Shown: positions 52,670-60,820 of the stretch, piece after piece | Position numbering within the stretch: the first letter of the stretch is position 1 | How the letters are laid out: each line of letters starts with the position of its first letter | NCBI GenBank assembly: GCA_017509605.1 | Contig: JAFWPH010000001.1 | Span: 1 to 60,820, forward strand | Direction of reading: 5' to 3' | Source of the DNA: Bacteroidaceae bacterium | GTDB lineage: Bacteria; Bacteroidota; Bacteroidia; Bacteroidales; Bacteroidaceae | Length of the DNA stretch: 60,820 nucleotides | Translations under genes and position numbers: made by a program | Notes under the pieces: model-generated | The model's database searches: none | Told to the model about the DNA's origin: nothing | The model's input: only the letters and a program-made list of their open reading frames with translations

Positions 52670-54727
52670 TTAGCTGATGCAACTACCGGGCTTCACCTCG
52701 CGGTCAATGGTGGTCACGGATATGTTGCCGTCCCAGTCCTCGGCAGAGAGAATCATGCCCTCGCTCACCAGGCCGTTCTTGAATTGGCGGGGCGCCAGGT
52801 TGGCGATGAAGAGCACTTGCTTGCCCACCAGTTGCTCGGGCTCGTAGAACTGAGCGATACCGCTGACGATCGTGCGTTTCTGTAGTCCGTCATCAATCCG
52901 GAACTGAAGCAGTTTCTTCATCTTAGGCACACGCTCACACTCCAACACCGTACCCACACGGATGTCGAGCTTGCTGAAGTCATCGTAACTGATGTTCTCT
53001 TTCACAGGAGCGGCGGTATATCCGGCTTCCTCATTCGCTTTCTTGGTGGCTTCGAGCTTGTCGATTTGGGCTTGTATCACGTCATCCTCTATCTTCTCGA
53101 ACAGCAGCGATGGCTTGGCAAGCTGTTTGCCAGCTGGCAAGAGCTCAGTGCTTCCCAGTTCGTTCCACGCGAAAGTTTCCATGCAGATCATCTCACGAAG
53201 ACGCTGACTGGAAAAAGGCAGGAATGGCTCGAAAGCGATGGCGAGATTGGCAGTGAGCTGAAGGGAGATGTAAATCACTGTCTTCACACGTTCTGGATCG
53301 GTCTTCACCACTTTCCATGGTTCCTCGTCTGCAATATACTTGTTACCGATACGCGCCAGGTTCATCGCCTCTTTCAGCGCCTCACGGAACTTGAAACTGT
53401 CGAGCAGGGCCTCTAAGCGCTCCTTTACGTCCTTGAATTCAGCCAGCGTAGCTTTGTCGGTGTCGGTCAGCTCGCCACATTCAGGCACTATGCCACCATA
53501 GTATTTCTGGGTGAGTTGCAAGGCGCGGTTCACAAAGTTGCCATAAACGGCCACCAACTCATTGTTGTTGCGGGCCTGGTAATCTTTCCAAGTGAAGTCG
53601 TTGTCCTTGGTCTCAGGTGCGTTGGCTGTGAGCACGTAACGCAACACATCCTGCTTGCCTGGCATGTCCACAAGATACTCGTTCAGCCATACAGCCCAGT
53701 TGCGGGAGGTGGAGATCTTGCCGTTCTCCAAATTCAGGAACTCGTTGGCCGGCACGTTGTCGGGAAGGTTGTAGTCACCATGGGCCTTGAGCATGGAGGG
53801 GAACACGATGCAGTGGAACACAATATTGTCCTTGCCGATGAAATGGATCAGACGGCTCTCGGGATCCTTCCACCATGTCTCCCAGCTGCCCAGCTCAGGA
53901 TGCTGGTCACACAGTTCCTTAGTGTTGGAGATATATCCTATCGGAGCGTCGAACCACACATAAAGCACCTTGCCTTCAGCACCCTCCACCGGCACAGGAA
54001 TACCCCAGTCGAGGTCGCGTGTCACGGCACGGGGCTTAAGGCCTGCGTCGAGCCAACTCTTGCACTGGCCATAGACGTTGGGACGCCATTCCTTGTGGTC
54101 CTCCAAAATCCACTGCTCCAGCCACTGCTGGTACTGGTCGAGTGGAAGATACCAGTGAGAGGTCTTGTGCTTCACCAACGGATTACCGTTGATGGCATTG
54201 ACAGGGTTGATGAGCTCATCGGGCGAGAGCGTGCTGCCGCACTTCTCACACTGGTCGCCGTATGCGTCGGCATTGTGGCAGTGTGGGCACTCGCCCTTGA
54301 TATTGCGGTCGGTGAGGAACTCGTGGGTCTCCTCATCGTAGTACTGCTCGCTCTCTATCTCCACGAACTTGCCGTCGTCGTAGAGCTTGCGGAAGAAGTC
54401 GGACGCCAGTTTGTGGTGGATGGCGGAGGTGGTGCGGGAATAAACATCAAATGAGATGCCGAAGTCCTCGAACGACTGCTTGATGAGTTTGTGGTAGCGA
54501 TCAACCACGTCCTGGGGGGTGCAGCCCTCTTTCTTGGCCCTGATGGTCACGGGCACACCGTGTTCGTCACTGCCACCGATAAACAACACGTCCTCGCCTT
54601 TCAGTCTGAGGTAACGCACGTAGATATCGGCAGGCACATAGACACCGGCCAGATGTCCGATATGCACCGGACCATTGGCGTATGGCAATGCGCTTGTCAC
54701 TAATGTTCTCTTGAATTTTTTTTCCAT
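52670..54727 (-). CDS. metG: Methionyl-tRNA synthetase
   Basis: A 685-residue class I synthetase charging tRNA-Met. Visible are [16 protein letters not shown] (HIGH motif, about 14-29), a zinc-binding knuckle [18 protein letters not shown] (about 145-162), [11 protein letters not shown] (KMSKS equivalent) and a C-terminal EMAP-II-like tRNA-binding domain ([18 protein letters not shown] onward). I chose [15 protein letters not shown] as the start because the 63 upstream codons run through the repeat-containing leader. That leader (54728-54990) folds around an 18-bp inverted repeat. Confidence 0.95.
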   Translation of the reverse strand: MEKKFKRTLVTSALPYANGPVHIGHLAGVYVPADIYVRYLRLKGEDVLFIGGSDEHGVPVTIRAKKEGCTPQDVVDRYHKLIKQSFEDFGISFDVYSRTTSAIHHKLASDFFRKLYDDGKFVEIESEQYYDEETHEFLTDRNIKGECPHCHNADAYGDQCEKCGSTLSPDELINPVNAINGNPLVKHKTSHWYLPLDQYQQWLEQWILEDHKEWRPNVYGQCKSWLDAGLKPRAVTRDLDWGIPVPVEGAEGKVLYVWFDAPIGYISNTKELCDQHPELGSWETWWKDPESRLIHFIGKDNIVFHCIVFPSMLKAHGDYNLPDNVPANEFLNLENGKISTSRNWAVWLNEYLVDMPGKQDVLRYVLTANAPETKDNDFTWKDYQARNNNELVAVYGNFVNRALQLTQKYYGGIVPECGELTDTDKATLAEFKDVKERLEALLDSFKFREALKEAMNLARIGNKYIADEEPWKVVKTDPERVKTVIYISLQLTANLAIAFEPFLPFSSQRLREMICMETFAWNELGSTELLPAGKQLAKPSLLFEKIEDDVIQAQIDKLEATKKANEEAGYTAAPVKENISYDDFSKLDIRVGTVLECERVPKMKKLLQFRIDDGLQKRTIVSGIAQFYEPEQLVGKQVLFIANLAPRQFKNGLVSEGMILSAEDWDGNISVTTIDREVKPGSCIS

Positions 54728-54746
54728 GCTGTATTTTGTTCTTTTT

Positions 54747-54947
54747 AGGGGTCTTCTATAAATTGCCTTTGAGGAAATATTGAGGATTTCTTTAGCAGAT
54801 GGCTGAGCAGAGGGAGGGAGCAATGCGGGCATTGTGACCGACTGACAAACAGCCAGATGCAAAGAAAGACCAATATTTACCAAAGAGTTCATAGTAACCC
54901 TGTTTTGATTATTCATATCGTGAACGGGGAATTCATAGAAGACCCCT
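54747..54947 (-). repeat. 18-bp inverted repeat enclosing most of the metG leader (dispersed AGAAGACCCCT element)
   Basis: AGGGGTCTTCTATAAATT (54747-54764) and AATTCATAGAAGACCCCT (54930-54947) are inverted copies with one mismatch, 165 bases apart. In the metG mRNA they could pair and bring the 5' end next to the start codon, which lies 20 bases past the inner copy. Related copies occur at 8817-8879 and 35875-35890. Confidence 0.7.
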
Positions 54948-54994
54948 TTATTCTTTCTCTGATATGATTGGCCTGTTCCCTTTCAATTTCACTG

Positions 54995-55002
54995 CAAAGT
55001 TA
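54995..55002 (-). promoter_or_regulatory. Candidate -7 promoter element of metG
   Basis: TAACTTTG on the minus strand. No TTTG stands at the proper distance upstream. It would give a ~260-nt leader. Confidence 0.5.
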
Positions 55003-55067
55003 GCATATAAAAATGACATTATTAATATATTTTGCCGTATTCTTGGTGATGTTGGCTAAGGATTTCG

Positions 55068-55206
55068 AAAAAAAAAGAAGGCAGAGTGTGCTCACGCATG
55101 CCCTGCCTCACTAATTAACAAATTTAGAAATTTTTACTTACTATCTGACTCGTTTAACTATTTGGATGTGTACTATGCTAATAAGGATGTAATCATATTG
55201 TAATTA
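55068..55206 (-). ncRNA. Candidate small RNA (about 140 nt)
   Basis: A -7 element TAACTTTG (55220-55213) is followed about 100 bases on by a hairpin (AGGCAG 55079-55084 with CTGCCT 55103-55108, plus partial inner pairing) and a run of nine T on the minus strand. No reading frame of note lies between. Promoter, spacer and terminator together suggest a short transcript; the weak -35-equivalent lowers confidence. Confidence 0.4.
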
Positions 55207-55489
55207 CGAGTGCAAAGTTAGCACAAACTTCCATGCTGTCATTACATTTTTGTATCATTATCTTTACATTTTAACCAACAACGGAACAAAAACTATTATA
55301 TTTGAAACATGTGATGATAAAACCTATTTCAACATGTCCTGACAGGACTAATAGGAAAAACTCACATTTCTAGTTCCAATTAGAACATTTGAGAACAAGA
55401 AATAGCCATTAAAATCTTGCTTTTCCGCATTTTTACTCATAAAACCGTCTTTTTCTATCTACTGAATATTTTGTTTCATGATTTTTGTA

Positions 55490-55497
55490 TAACTTTG
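55490..55497 (+). promoter_or_regulatory. Candidate -7 promoter element of the HTCS gene
   Basis: TAACTTTG, with T-rich sequence but no properly spaced TTTG before it. The leader would be about 78 nt. Confidence 0.5.
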
Positions 55498-55581
55498 CTA
55501 ACAAATTCATGACAATTTCACTATTACTTATCTATCCTAAACTAACATTAATTTACTATCATCATAAGTAATTATTGACTA

Positions 55582-58500
55582 ATGAAAACCAAGAAACTTG
55601 ATATACGCATCCTGATGTTGCTGTCATGGATGCTTTTTACAAACGCATTTGCACAACATCCTCATGTCTATACAATCAGCGACGGACTGAGCAGCAGCCA
55701 CATCAACTCCATCACTGTGGACAGCAAGGGATTCCTCTGGCTTTCTGGAGAGAGTTCACTCGATGTGTTTGATGGGGTTCGTTTCCACAACATCAGAACC
55801 CTCAACGAAAAGGGACAACGCCTTTTCGACTTGGCCAATTTCGTGAAAGAGGAAGGGGATGGGCTCTTCTGGTTGGGTACAGGCAACGGATTCTTGCATT
55901 ATGACCAAAAGAAAAACGCTTTCCAAAGGATAAGGCTCGGCGGTCAGGAACCCGAGTCGGGATGCTCTGTCATCCAATGCACCGATATGCCCGACAAGGA
56001 CTATATGTATCTGGGTACAGGCGGATACGGTTCATATATCTTCAACAAGAAAGAGCGTGTAGTTGACACACTGCTCTCCTCACGTTACAACGCAGCCATC
56101 AACAACAATCCAATGGTTGCCAAGTCAATTTTGAGTTCCGATGGAGACCTTTGGCTTTACACCAACTCCAAAGAGATTTGGAGAATCAACACAAAGAATA
56201 TCAAGCCCAAGGAAATTCATATCAGCGACGAAGCCTCCAAGGCCTTGTCAACCAGTGCGGTGCAAGACATCTGTGAAGACCCTGCCACAGGAAACCTCCT
56301 GATTGGAACCTCTAACCAAGGACTGCTGATTTACGACAAGAAAAACGACATCCTCAGAACAACCCGCACCACCAGCAACCTCTTCGTGTCTGCGATACTC
56401 ATCAAGAAAAACGGGCAGGTGATTGTCGGAACCGACGGTAATGGATTGTGGACCTTCGACAGGGACAGCGAGCTGCTACAGCCTTGGAAACTCGACGAGG
56501 CCAACCTTGATATCGCCAAGGGAAAGGTACACAGCCTGAAAGAGGATGGCGACGGAAATATCGTTGCCGCACTCTTCATGAAAGGTCTGCTGGTGATTCC
56601 ACTCGGCAACTCTCCATTCAACTATTATCCTATGGTGGTAGAAGGCGGTGTGAAGAACTCCACATGTATCACTACCCTCAGCCGCGACCCTAAAGGTGTC
56701 TATTGGATAGGCACCGACGGATGTGGCATGTTCCGTTGTGAGGACAGTAATCTACTCAATGCCAAGCAGGTTCAAGCATCTCATGGACTCGACATCGTCA
56801 CCAGTTCCGCCATCGACAACAATGGCTCAGTATGGGTGGGCACATATGGTAATGGTCTGTGGAAAATGGAGAATGGCACATTTACCATTCCGTCCTTTGT
56901 GAGCGAACTGCGCGACCAGATGGTCATGGTCATTATCAACGACCCCAAATCAGGGTTGCTCTATGTGGGAACCAATGGTAATGGAGTATTTGAAGTGGAC
57001 CCCAAAAACAACGTTTGCAGAAGACCTGCCATACAACTCTACAATCCGTGGATCAACACACTTTACATCGACAACAAACGCAATCTTTGGGTTGGTTCAG
57101 CGGGCAGCCTGGTGCAATTCAACTTCAATACCCAGCAGACCGAACCTGTCAACTTCGACGGCAGTCCGTCCGCCTCTTTCTACAATATGGTGCAGAAAGG
57201 CGACAAACTGTATGTTGGTACCAGCAAAGGACTGATGATTTATGACTACAAGACTTGGAAGGTGGATTTCATCGACCAGGACAAGGGACTGCTTGACAAC
57301 AATGTCAAGGCAGTGGCTGTGGTGGGCGATGACATCTGGATGTCGTCAATCCTTGGCGTATCAAGATTGAATACCCAAACCGACGTCATCACGAACTACC
57401 CCTCCACAAGCGACGACTATATCGGTGAGTTCCATAAAGGAGCGGTGCTGACTACTCCCGACGGACACGTCATGTTTGGTAGCGACAATGGTGTACTGGC
57501 CATTAAGCCCGAAGAGATGAAGAATGAATCCCACCAAGTGGCTGATGTCTATTTCACCAGCCTTACGGTGGGCAGTGGCGAGAAAGTCTATTACAACAGC
57601 CAGGACAACGACAACATCCTCAACGCCGACATCAGTATCGCAACAAGGATTAAACTGCCCTACGACAAGAACTCCTTCACCATCGGCTTCAGTTCCCCGG
57701 AAATGGCGCTTCAAAGGTTTGTGGTTTACAAATACTGCCTCGAAGGCTACGAGAAGATATGGCACACGGCAATGGAAGGCGCACCAAGTGCATACTACGC
57801 CAGTCTGCCACCGGGAAAGTACAAACTGAAAGTCAAGGCCTTTTTCCTTGACAGTGAGGACCTGGCAACGGAACGCAGCATCAGCGTCATCATCAAACAC
57901 CCTTGGTACACTTCCTTCTGGGCAAAGTTGATTTATGGTCTGTTGGCATTGGCTGCCATCTATGCCATCTACAGGGTACGCAGGGAAAAGGTTCTTGACA
58001 AACTACGCTTGGCACGTGTGAAGCAGAACGAGATGATGAAGGAAGCGAAACTCAGGATGTTCACCAGCATCGTCCACGAACTACGCACGCCACTCATCAT
58101 GATTGTCTCGCCGCTCAAGCAACTGAGGTCCACGGAAAAAGACGAGGGACACATCAACCTCTACAATGTGATGCAACGTAACTGCAACCGACTGCTCGAC
58201 ATCGTGAAACAACTCACCGACGTGAGGAAAATCGACAACGGACAGTTCAGACTGCATTTCAAGGAGGTGGTCTTCGATGACTATGTGTCAGACATCCTTG
58301 ACTCTTTCTCAGGAATGGCAACCGTGAAACGCGTCAACCTCAACAGCGACTTCCAGGATGGGGAAAGAAAGGCTTGGATAGACCCCGTGCATTTCGAGAA
58401 GATAATCATCAACCTCCTCTCCAACGCCTTCAAGTTCACTCCCGATGAAGGATATGTGAAAGTATCGACCTCTGTCAAAAGCAATGATGACGGTGTTTTC

Positions 58501-59688
58501 AAGGACAACAGGATCAAGGAGTATCTGGTGTGTGAAGTCTATAACAGCGGCTCGCATATCGACGAGAAGGAAATAGGGCACGTATGGGAACGTTTCTACC
58601 GTTCATCCAACGCCATGGAGACTTATGGCTCAGGTATAGGCCTCAACCTCGTCTATGAGCTCACACTACTCCACCACGCCACCATCGATGTCGCCAATCA
58701 GGAGCCCGACGGTGTGAAATTCACCGTCAAACTGCCCTTGGGATGCAAGCACCTCACAGCGGCCGAGATGGAAAACGTTGACGAGAGCAAGACTGAAAAA
58801 GCCATCGACGAGGCGCAGATCGAAACCCTCGAGGAGGACATCAAGATACAGAGCACCATGGGAAACGACGATTTCACTGAGAAAAAGTCGAAGAGGACTC
58901 TGCTGGTCGTGGACGATGACACACAAATCGTGGAATACATGCGCAGCGAACTGGAAAACGAATACAACATCATGGTCGCCTTCGGAGGACATGAAGCATG
59001 GAAACTGGTACTCGCCAACCGCCCTGACGTGGTGGTCACCGACCTCATGATGCCCAACGGAGATGGCTATGAACTCGCTGAAAACATCAAGAACAACCCC
59101 GAGACAGAACTCATACCCGTCATCATGCTCACAGCAGAGAACTCCGAGGAAGTGAAATTCAAGAGTATGGACATCCATGTCGATTACTTCATTGAGAAAC
59201 CCTTCAACATGGAGATGCTCAAAAGGGCCATCAGCCAGACTCTGCACACTCGCGACACCATGCTCAACAAGATGCGACGCATGGATGTGGGCAACAAATA
59301 CGAGGATGTCACCATGGAATCGGCAGACGACAAGTTGTTCAAGAAAATCAACGAGAGCATGAAGAAGCATCTCGACGATTCCGAGTACAGCGTGGTGACA
59401 CTCGCCGACGAGGTCGGACTGAGCCGTGTGCACCTCAACCGAAAGATGAAAGAGAGGTACGGCGTCTCACCCAGTGTCTATATCAAGACTTTCCGACTCA
59501 AACAGGCCGCCTATCTACTGGTCAACAACAAAGTCAATGTTTCGGAAGTGGCTTACACGGTCGGATTCTCGTCACATTCTTATTTCAGCAACAGCTTCCA
59601 TGAGTTCTTCGGCATGTCGCCTAAGGAATTCGTCGCCTATTATTCAGAGGAAATCAACGAAGAGGCATTGAAAAAACTGCTTGAATAA
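55582..59688 (+). CDS. Hybrid two-component system regulator (HTCS): sensor kinase, receiver and AraC-type DNA-binding domain
   Basis: A 1368-residue one-protein signalling system. A signal peptide (to about residue 25) is followed by Reg_prop beta-propeller repeats (LWLSGESSLDVF, VYWIGTDGCGMF, LYVGTNGNGVFEV and others, to about 690), a Y_Y_Y domain (LPPGKYKLKVKAF) and one TM at about 775-797. Then come HisKA with the phospho-acceptor His in IVHELRTPLIMI (about 831), HATPase_c (N box INLLSNAFKFTPDEG), a receiver LLVVDDDTQIVEYM with phospho-Asp in VVTDLMMPNGDGYE (about 1153) and an AraC HTH (about 1270-1365). HTCS proteins bind oligosaccharides in the periplasm and switch on glycan loci. No SusC/D or hydrolase gene adjoins it, so the target is unknown. 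The G1 box is NSGSHI rather than DxGxGI. Confidence 0.94.
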   Translation: MKTKKLDIRILMLLSWMLFTNAFAQHPHVYTISDGLSSSHINSITVDSKGFLWLSGESSLDVFDGVRFHNIRTLNEKGQRLFDLANFVKEEGDGLFWLGTGNGFLHYDQKKNAFQRIRLGGQEPESGCSVIQCTDMPDKDYMYLGTGGYGSYIFNKKERVVDTLLSSRYNAAINNNPMVAKSILSSDGDLWLYTNSKEIWRINTKNIKPKEIHISDEASKALSTSAVQDICEDPATGNLLIGTSNQGLLIYDKKNDILRTTRTTSNLFVSAILIKKNGQVIVGTDGNGLWTFDRDSELLQPWKLDEANLDIAKGKVHSLKEDGDGNIVAALFMKGLLVIPLGNSPFNYYPMVVEGGVKNSTCITTLSRDPKGVYWIGTDGCGMFRCEDSNLLNAKQVQASHGLDIVTSSAIDNNGSVWVGTYGNGLWKMENGTFTIPSFVSELRDQMVMVIINDPKSGLLYVGTNGNGVFEVDPKNNVCRRPAIQLYNPWINTLYIDNKRNLWVGSAGSLVQFNFNTQQTEPVNFDGSPSASFYNMVQKGDKLYVGTSKGLMIYDYKTWKVDFIDQDKGLLDNNVKAVAVVGDDIWMSSILGVSRLNTQTDVITNYPSTSDDYIGEFHKGAVLTTPDGHVMFGSDNGVLAIKPEEMKNESHQVADVYFTSLTVGSGEKVYYNSQDNDNILNADISIATRIKLPYDKNSFTIGFSSPEMALQRFVVYKYCLEGYEKIWHTAMEGAPSAYYASLPPGKYKLKVKAFFLDSEDLATERSISVIIKHPWYTSFWAKLIYGLLALAAIYAIYRVRREKVLDKLRLARVKQNEMMKEAKLRMFTSIVHELRTPLIMIVSPLKQLRSTEKDEGHINLYNVMQRNCNRLLDIVKQLTDVRKIDNGQFRLHFKEVVFDDYVSDILDSFSGMATVKRVNLNSDFQDGERKAWIDPVHFEKIIINLLSNAFKFTPDEGYVKVSTSVKSNDDGVFKDNRIKEYLVCEVYNSGSHIDEKEIGHVWERFYRSSNAMETYGSGIGLNLVYELTLLHHATIDVANQEPDGVKFTVKLPLGCKHLTAAEMENVDESKTEKAIDEAQIETLEEDIKIQSTMGNDDFTEKKSKRTLLVVDDDTQIVEYMRSELENEYNIMVAFGGHEAWKLVLANRPDVVVTDLMMPNGDGYELAENIKNNPETELIPVIMLTAENSEEVKFKSMDIHVDYFIEKPFNMEMLKRAISQTLHTRDTMLNKMRRMDVGNKYEDVTMESADDKLFKKINESMKKHLDDSEYSVVTLADEVGLSRVHLNRKMKERYGVSPSVYIKTFRLKQAAYLLVNNKVNVSEVAYTVGFSSHSYFSNSFHEFFGMSPKEFVAYYSEEINEEALKKLLE

Positions 59689-59772
59689 CCCACACAAACG
59701 GTTCGAAGGACAGCTTGAATTAATAAATCGGTTGCTCACTATCGAAGCTTAGGAAAAAAAGCAGCGTAAAAT

Positions 59773-59803
59773 TTTGATGTTTTACAAAAAACTCATAACT
59801 TTG
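59773..59803 (+). promoter_or_regulatory. Bacteroidota promoter of tRNA-Leu
   Basis: TTTG (59773-59776), 19 nt, then TAACTTTG (59796-59803), a complete consensus match 12 bases before the tRNA. Confidence 0.85.
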
Positions 59804-59815
59804 CACTCGCTTTAA

Positions 59816-59897
59816 GCCCAGATGGCGGAATCGGTAGACGCGCTGGTCTCAAACACCAGTGGGGCAACCCGTGCCGGTTCGACCCCGGCTCTGGGTA
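59816..59897 (+). tRNA. tRNA-Leu (anticodon CAA)
   Basis: A class II tRNA of 82 nt. The acceptor arms are GCCCAGA and TCTGGGT (one G-U at the first pair), the anticodon stem-loop CTGGT-CTCAAAC-ACCAG has CAA at 59850-59852, the variable arm is GGGGCAACCC, and the T arm is GCCGG-TTCGACC-CCGGC. CCA is not encoded. It has a consensus promoter before it and a terminator after it. Confidence 0.95.
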
Positions 59898-59902
59898 CTT
59901 AG

Positions 59903-59941
59903 AACACCTTGTAAATCGTTGATTTACAAGGTGTTTTTCTA
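59903..59941 (+). terminator. Terminator of tRNA-Leu
   Basis: AACACCTTGTAAATC and GATTTACAAGGTGTT pair (15 bp) around GTT, followed by TTT. Confidence 0.9.
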
Positions 59942-60000
59942 TACAGACCCTTAATCGTTTTATTCTCGTTCCTTATATTCGTTTTAGCATCATATCCTCA

Positions 60001-60612
60001 TCAAATAATGATTTCCCAAAAGCCACCTTTATCTGGGCCTACTCGACGGAGATATTTACCACGCATGGCTTCGATATTACGGTAAATTGAAGTTTCGCTA
60101 ATTCCAACATTATTTGCCAAGTCAGCTCTCGATATATACGGATCTTCAATCATCAGTTCAAGTATCTTGATTCTATTAGCTGTTAATGTCTCTCCCAATG
60201 CAGCAGCCTTTTCTCTCAACTTTTCTGTTACTTTGCCATGATTTTCTGCTACCTTTTCTGCTACCTTATTATGGTTTTCTGCTACCTTCCCACTGTTTTC
60301 TGTTACGTTTCCAGTTTGCTTCTGTACGTTTTCTGCGACCTTTGGCACTGTAATCTTCAGGATGAACTCGTCAGTTCTGAAGGATGGGACATTTGCACCA
60401 TTAGCCTCCTGTTCACGACAGATACGATCAAAGCCACGTTGTGAATTAGAAACTTGTATCTCTTAATCCATTTGACCAAGAGAGTAGCCGTAACTATCAA
60501 CCAAACGACAAATATACTTTTGGCGAACTTCCTCTTCTGGCTTCATAATAAGCCACTTGTTTTTTAGAGGAGCGTAAATCTCTTTATCGTTGTTTCTTTT
60601 TTGAATATCCAT
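60001..60612 (-). pseudogene. Chimeric pseudogene: HsdR_N-like start, internal stop, AAA_4/Schlafen-type C-terminus with HTH
   Basis: One frame of 204 codons, interrupted by TAA at 60463-60465. The first part (MDIQKRNNDKEIYAPLKNKW onward, with KPEEEVRQKYICRLV) resembles the N-terminal domain of type I restriction R-like proteins and continues past the stop as EIQVSNSQRG. It then changes to FDRICREQEANGANVPSF and a winged-HTH tail (RADLANNVGISETSIYRNI), typical of the C-terminus of AAA_4/AlbA-type regulators. A KVAEN repeat (four to five copies) links the two. I read it as two gene ends fused by a deletion and then inactivated. A GTG at 60348 could start a 115-residue HTH protein if the remnant is still expressed. 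Confidence 0.65.
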
Positions 60613-60642
60613 AAGTTATTCTTTTCTTAATGAGAAGATAGA

Positions 60643-60820
60643 TTATTTCTTCTTGTTCTTCAGCATTTTCTTCTGCTCGCTTACCAAACGGCGTTCTACC
60701 TTTTTGACATCCTCTGCAGGAGGAAGATTTTCTGGGATAATACCTCGCTCTGTGAGCATCTTACGTACTGCGGCATTATTGTCAACATGTTCCCGTGTGA
60801 TAGATACTTCGCCTTGAAGG
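60643..60820 (-). CDS. dinD: DNA damage-inducible protein D-like, C-terminal fragment (cut by window edge)
   Basis: The last 58 codons of a gene entering from beyond the window. HVDNNAAVRKMLTERGIIPE and LPPAEDVKKVERRL, followed by a Lys-rich end, match the C-terminus of DinD proteins as I recall them. In E. coli dinD belongs to the SOS regulon; in Bacteroidota it often accompanies restriction and mobile genes, as here. The stop is 31 bases before the start of the chimeric pseudogene, so both once shared a direction. Only the C-terminus is visible. Confidence 0.7.
   Translation of the reverse strand, partial: LQGEVSITREHVDNNAAVRKMLTERGIIPENLPPAEDVKKVERRLVSEQKKMLKNKKK

Larger units (their letters stand above)
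54728..55581. other. metG/HTCS divergent region with long metG leader and candidate sRNA
   Basis: An 854-base AT-rich region without a credible protein gene. It holds an 18-bp inverted repeat in the metG leader, a metG -7 element (55002-54995), a hairpin with nine minus-strand T near 55068-55108, a further minus-strand -7 element (55220-55213), a nested palindrome (55323-55355) and the HTCS -7 element (55490-55497). Confidence 0.7.

Noticed and set aside
54728..54990. T-box riboswitch in the metG leader
   Set aside because: No T-box core sequence (AGGGTGGNACCGCG) was seen; the inverted repeat belongs to a dispersed element instead.

Overview
This window looks like a piece of a Prevotellaceae chromosome (Prevotella, Segatella or Xylanibacter-like, phylum Bacteroidota). 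The evidence is Bacteroidota-type promoters (TTTG about 18-20 nt before TAnnTTTG), weak or absent Shine-Dalgarno sequences, the order ftsX-DUF3098-uppP-truB-queA-folK, a thrA - phosphoglycerate-mutase-like kinase - thrC operon, a three-subunit fumarate reductase, ATP-type PEP carboxykinase, a large hybrid two-component regulator (HTCS), and a GH43/GPH-symporter pair like the xylan genes xynB/xynD described in Prevotella bryantii. No prophage, CRISPR array, rRNA operon or intact insertion sequence was seen.

Layout. 1-2.0 kb: the 5' part of a group IIC intron lies just behind the terminator of a Na/Pi cotransporter gene. 2.1-11.3 kb: nucleoside kinase, HD-domain c-di-AMP hydrolase PgpH, and the threonine operon (thrA, a proposed homoserine kinase, thrC) with a near-consensus promoter and a hairpin at its start. 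11.6-16.2 kb: the ftsX to folK housekeeping operon. 16.2-23.2 kb: a xylan-use region with a GH115 glucuronidase, a GH43 xylosidase and a GPH symporter. It is interrupted by a PD-(D/E)XK AAA-ATPase-like gene and a 0.7 kb repeat mosaic, and has no SusC/SusD pair. 23.6-31.6 kb: polysaccharide deacetylase, DUF2723 membrane protein, rsmD, DUF3822, an unknown lipoprotein-like gene and a RecD/Dda-like helicase. 31.7-41 kb: manC, aquaporin, dprA, thioesterase, a split chromate transporter and purL. 41-51.3 kb: groESL, pckA, aroB, a DHH phosphoesterase and the fumarate reductase operon. 51.4-59.7 kb: an odd GH97_N-like/beta-barrel protein, metG and a 1368-residue HTCS. 59.8 kb to the end: tRNA-Leu(CAA) next to a small island remnant (chimeric pseudogene and the 3' end of a dinD-like gene).

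How the genes work together. pckA and frdCAB are key steps of the PEP - oxaloacetate - fumarate - succinate fermentation of Prevotella. thrA, the proposed kinase and thrC would make a complete aspartate-semialdehyde-to-threonine branch without the usual GHMP-type thrB. GH115 removes glucuronate side groups from xylan, GH43 trims xylo-oligosaccharides, and the GPH permease imports them. The HTCS may sense such sugars, but it is 32 kb away, so that link is only a guess.

Noncoding highlights. There is a full-consensus sigma54 (-24/-12) promoter upstream of groES, with two helically phased direct repeats. Several heptamer or octamer short tandem repeats are present, one family of which (TTAGGC on the coding strand) sits at the stop codons of three genes. 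A dispersed AGAAGACCCCT element forms stems in the metG leader and between thrA and the kinase gene. A candidate small RNA lies between metG and the HTCS gene. All assignments come from reading the sequence and recalling family features; no database search was run.
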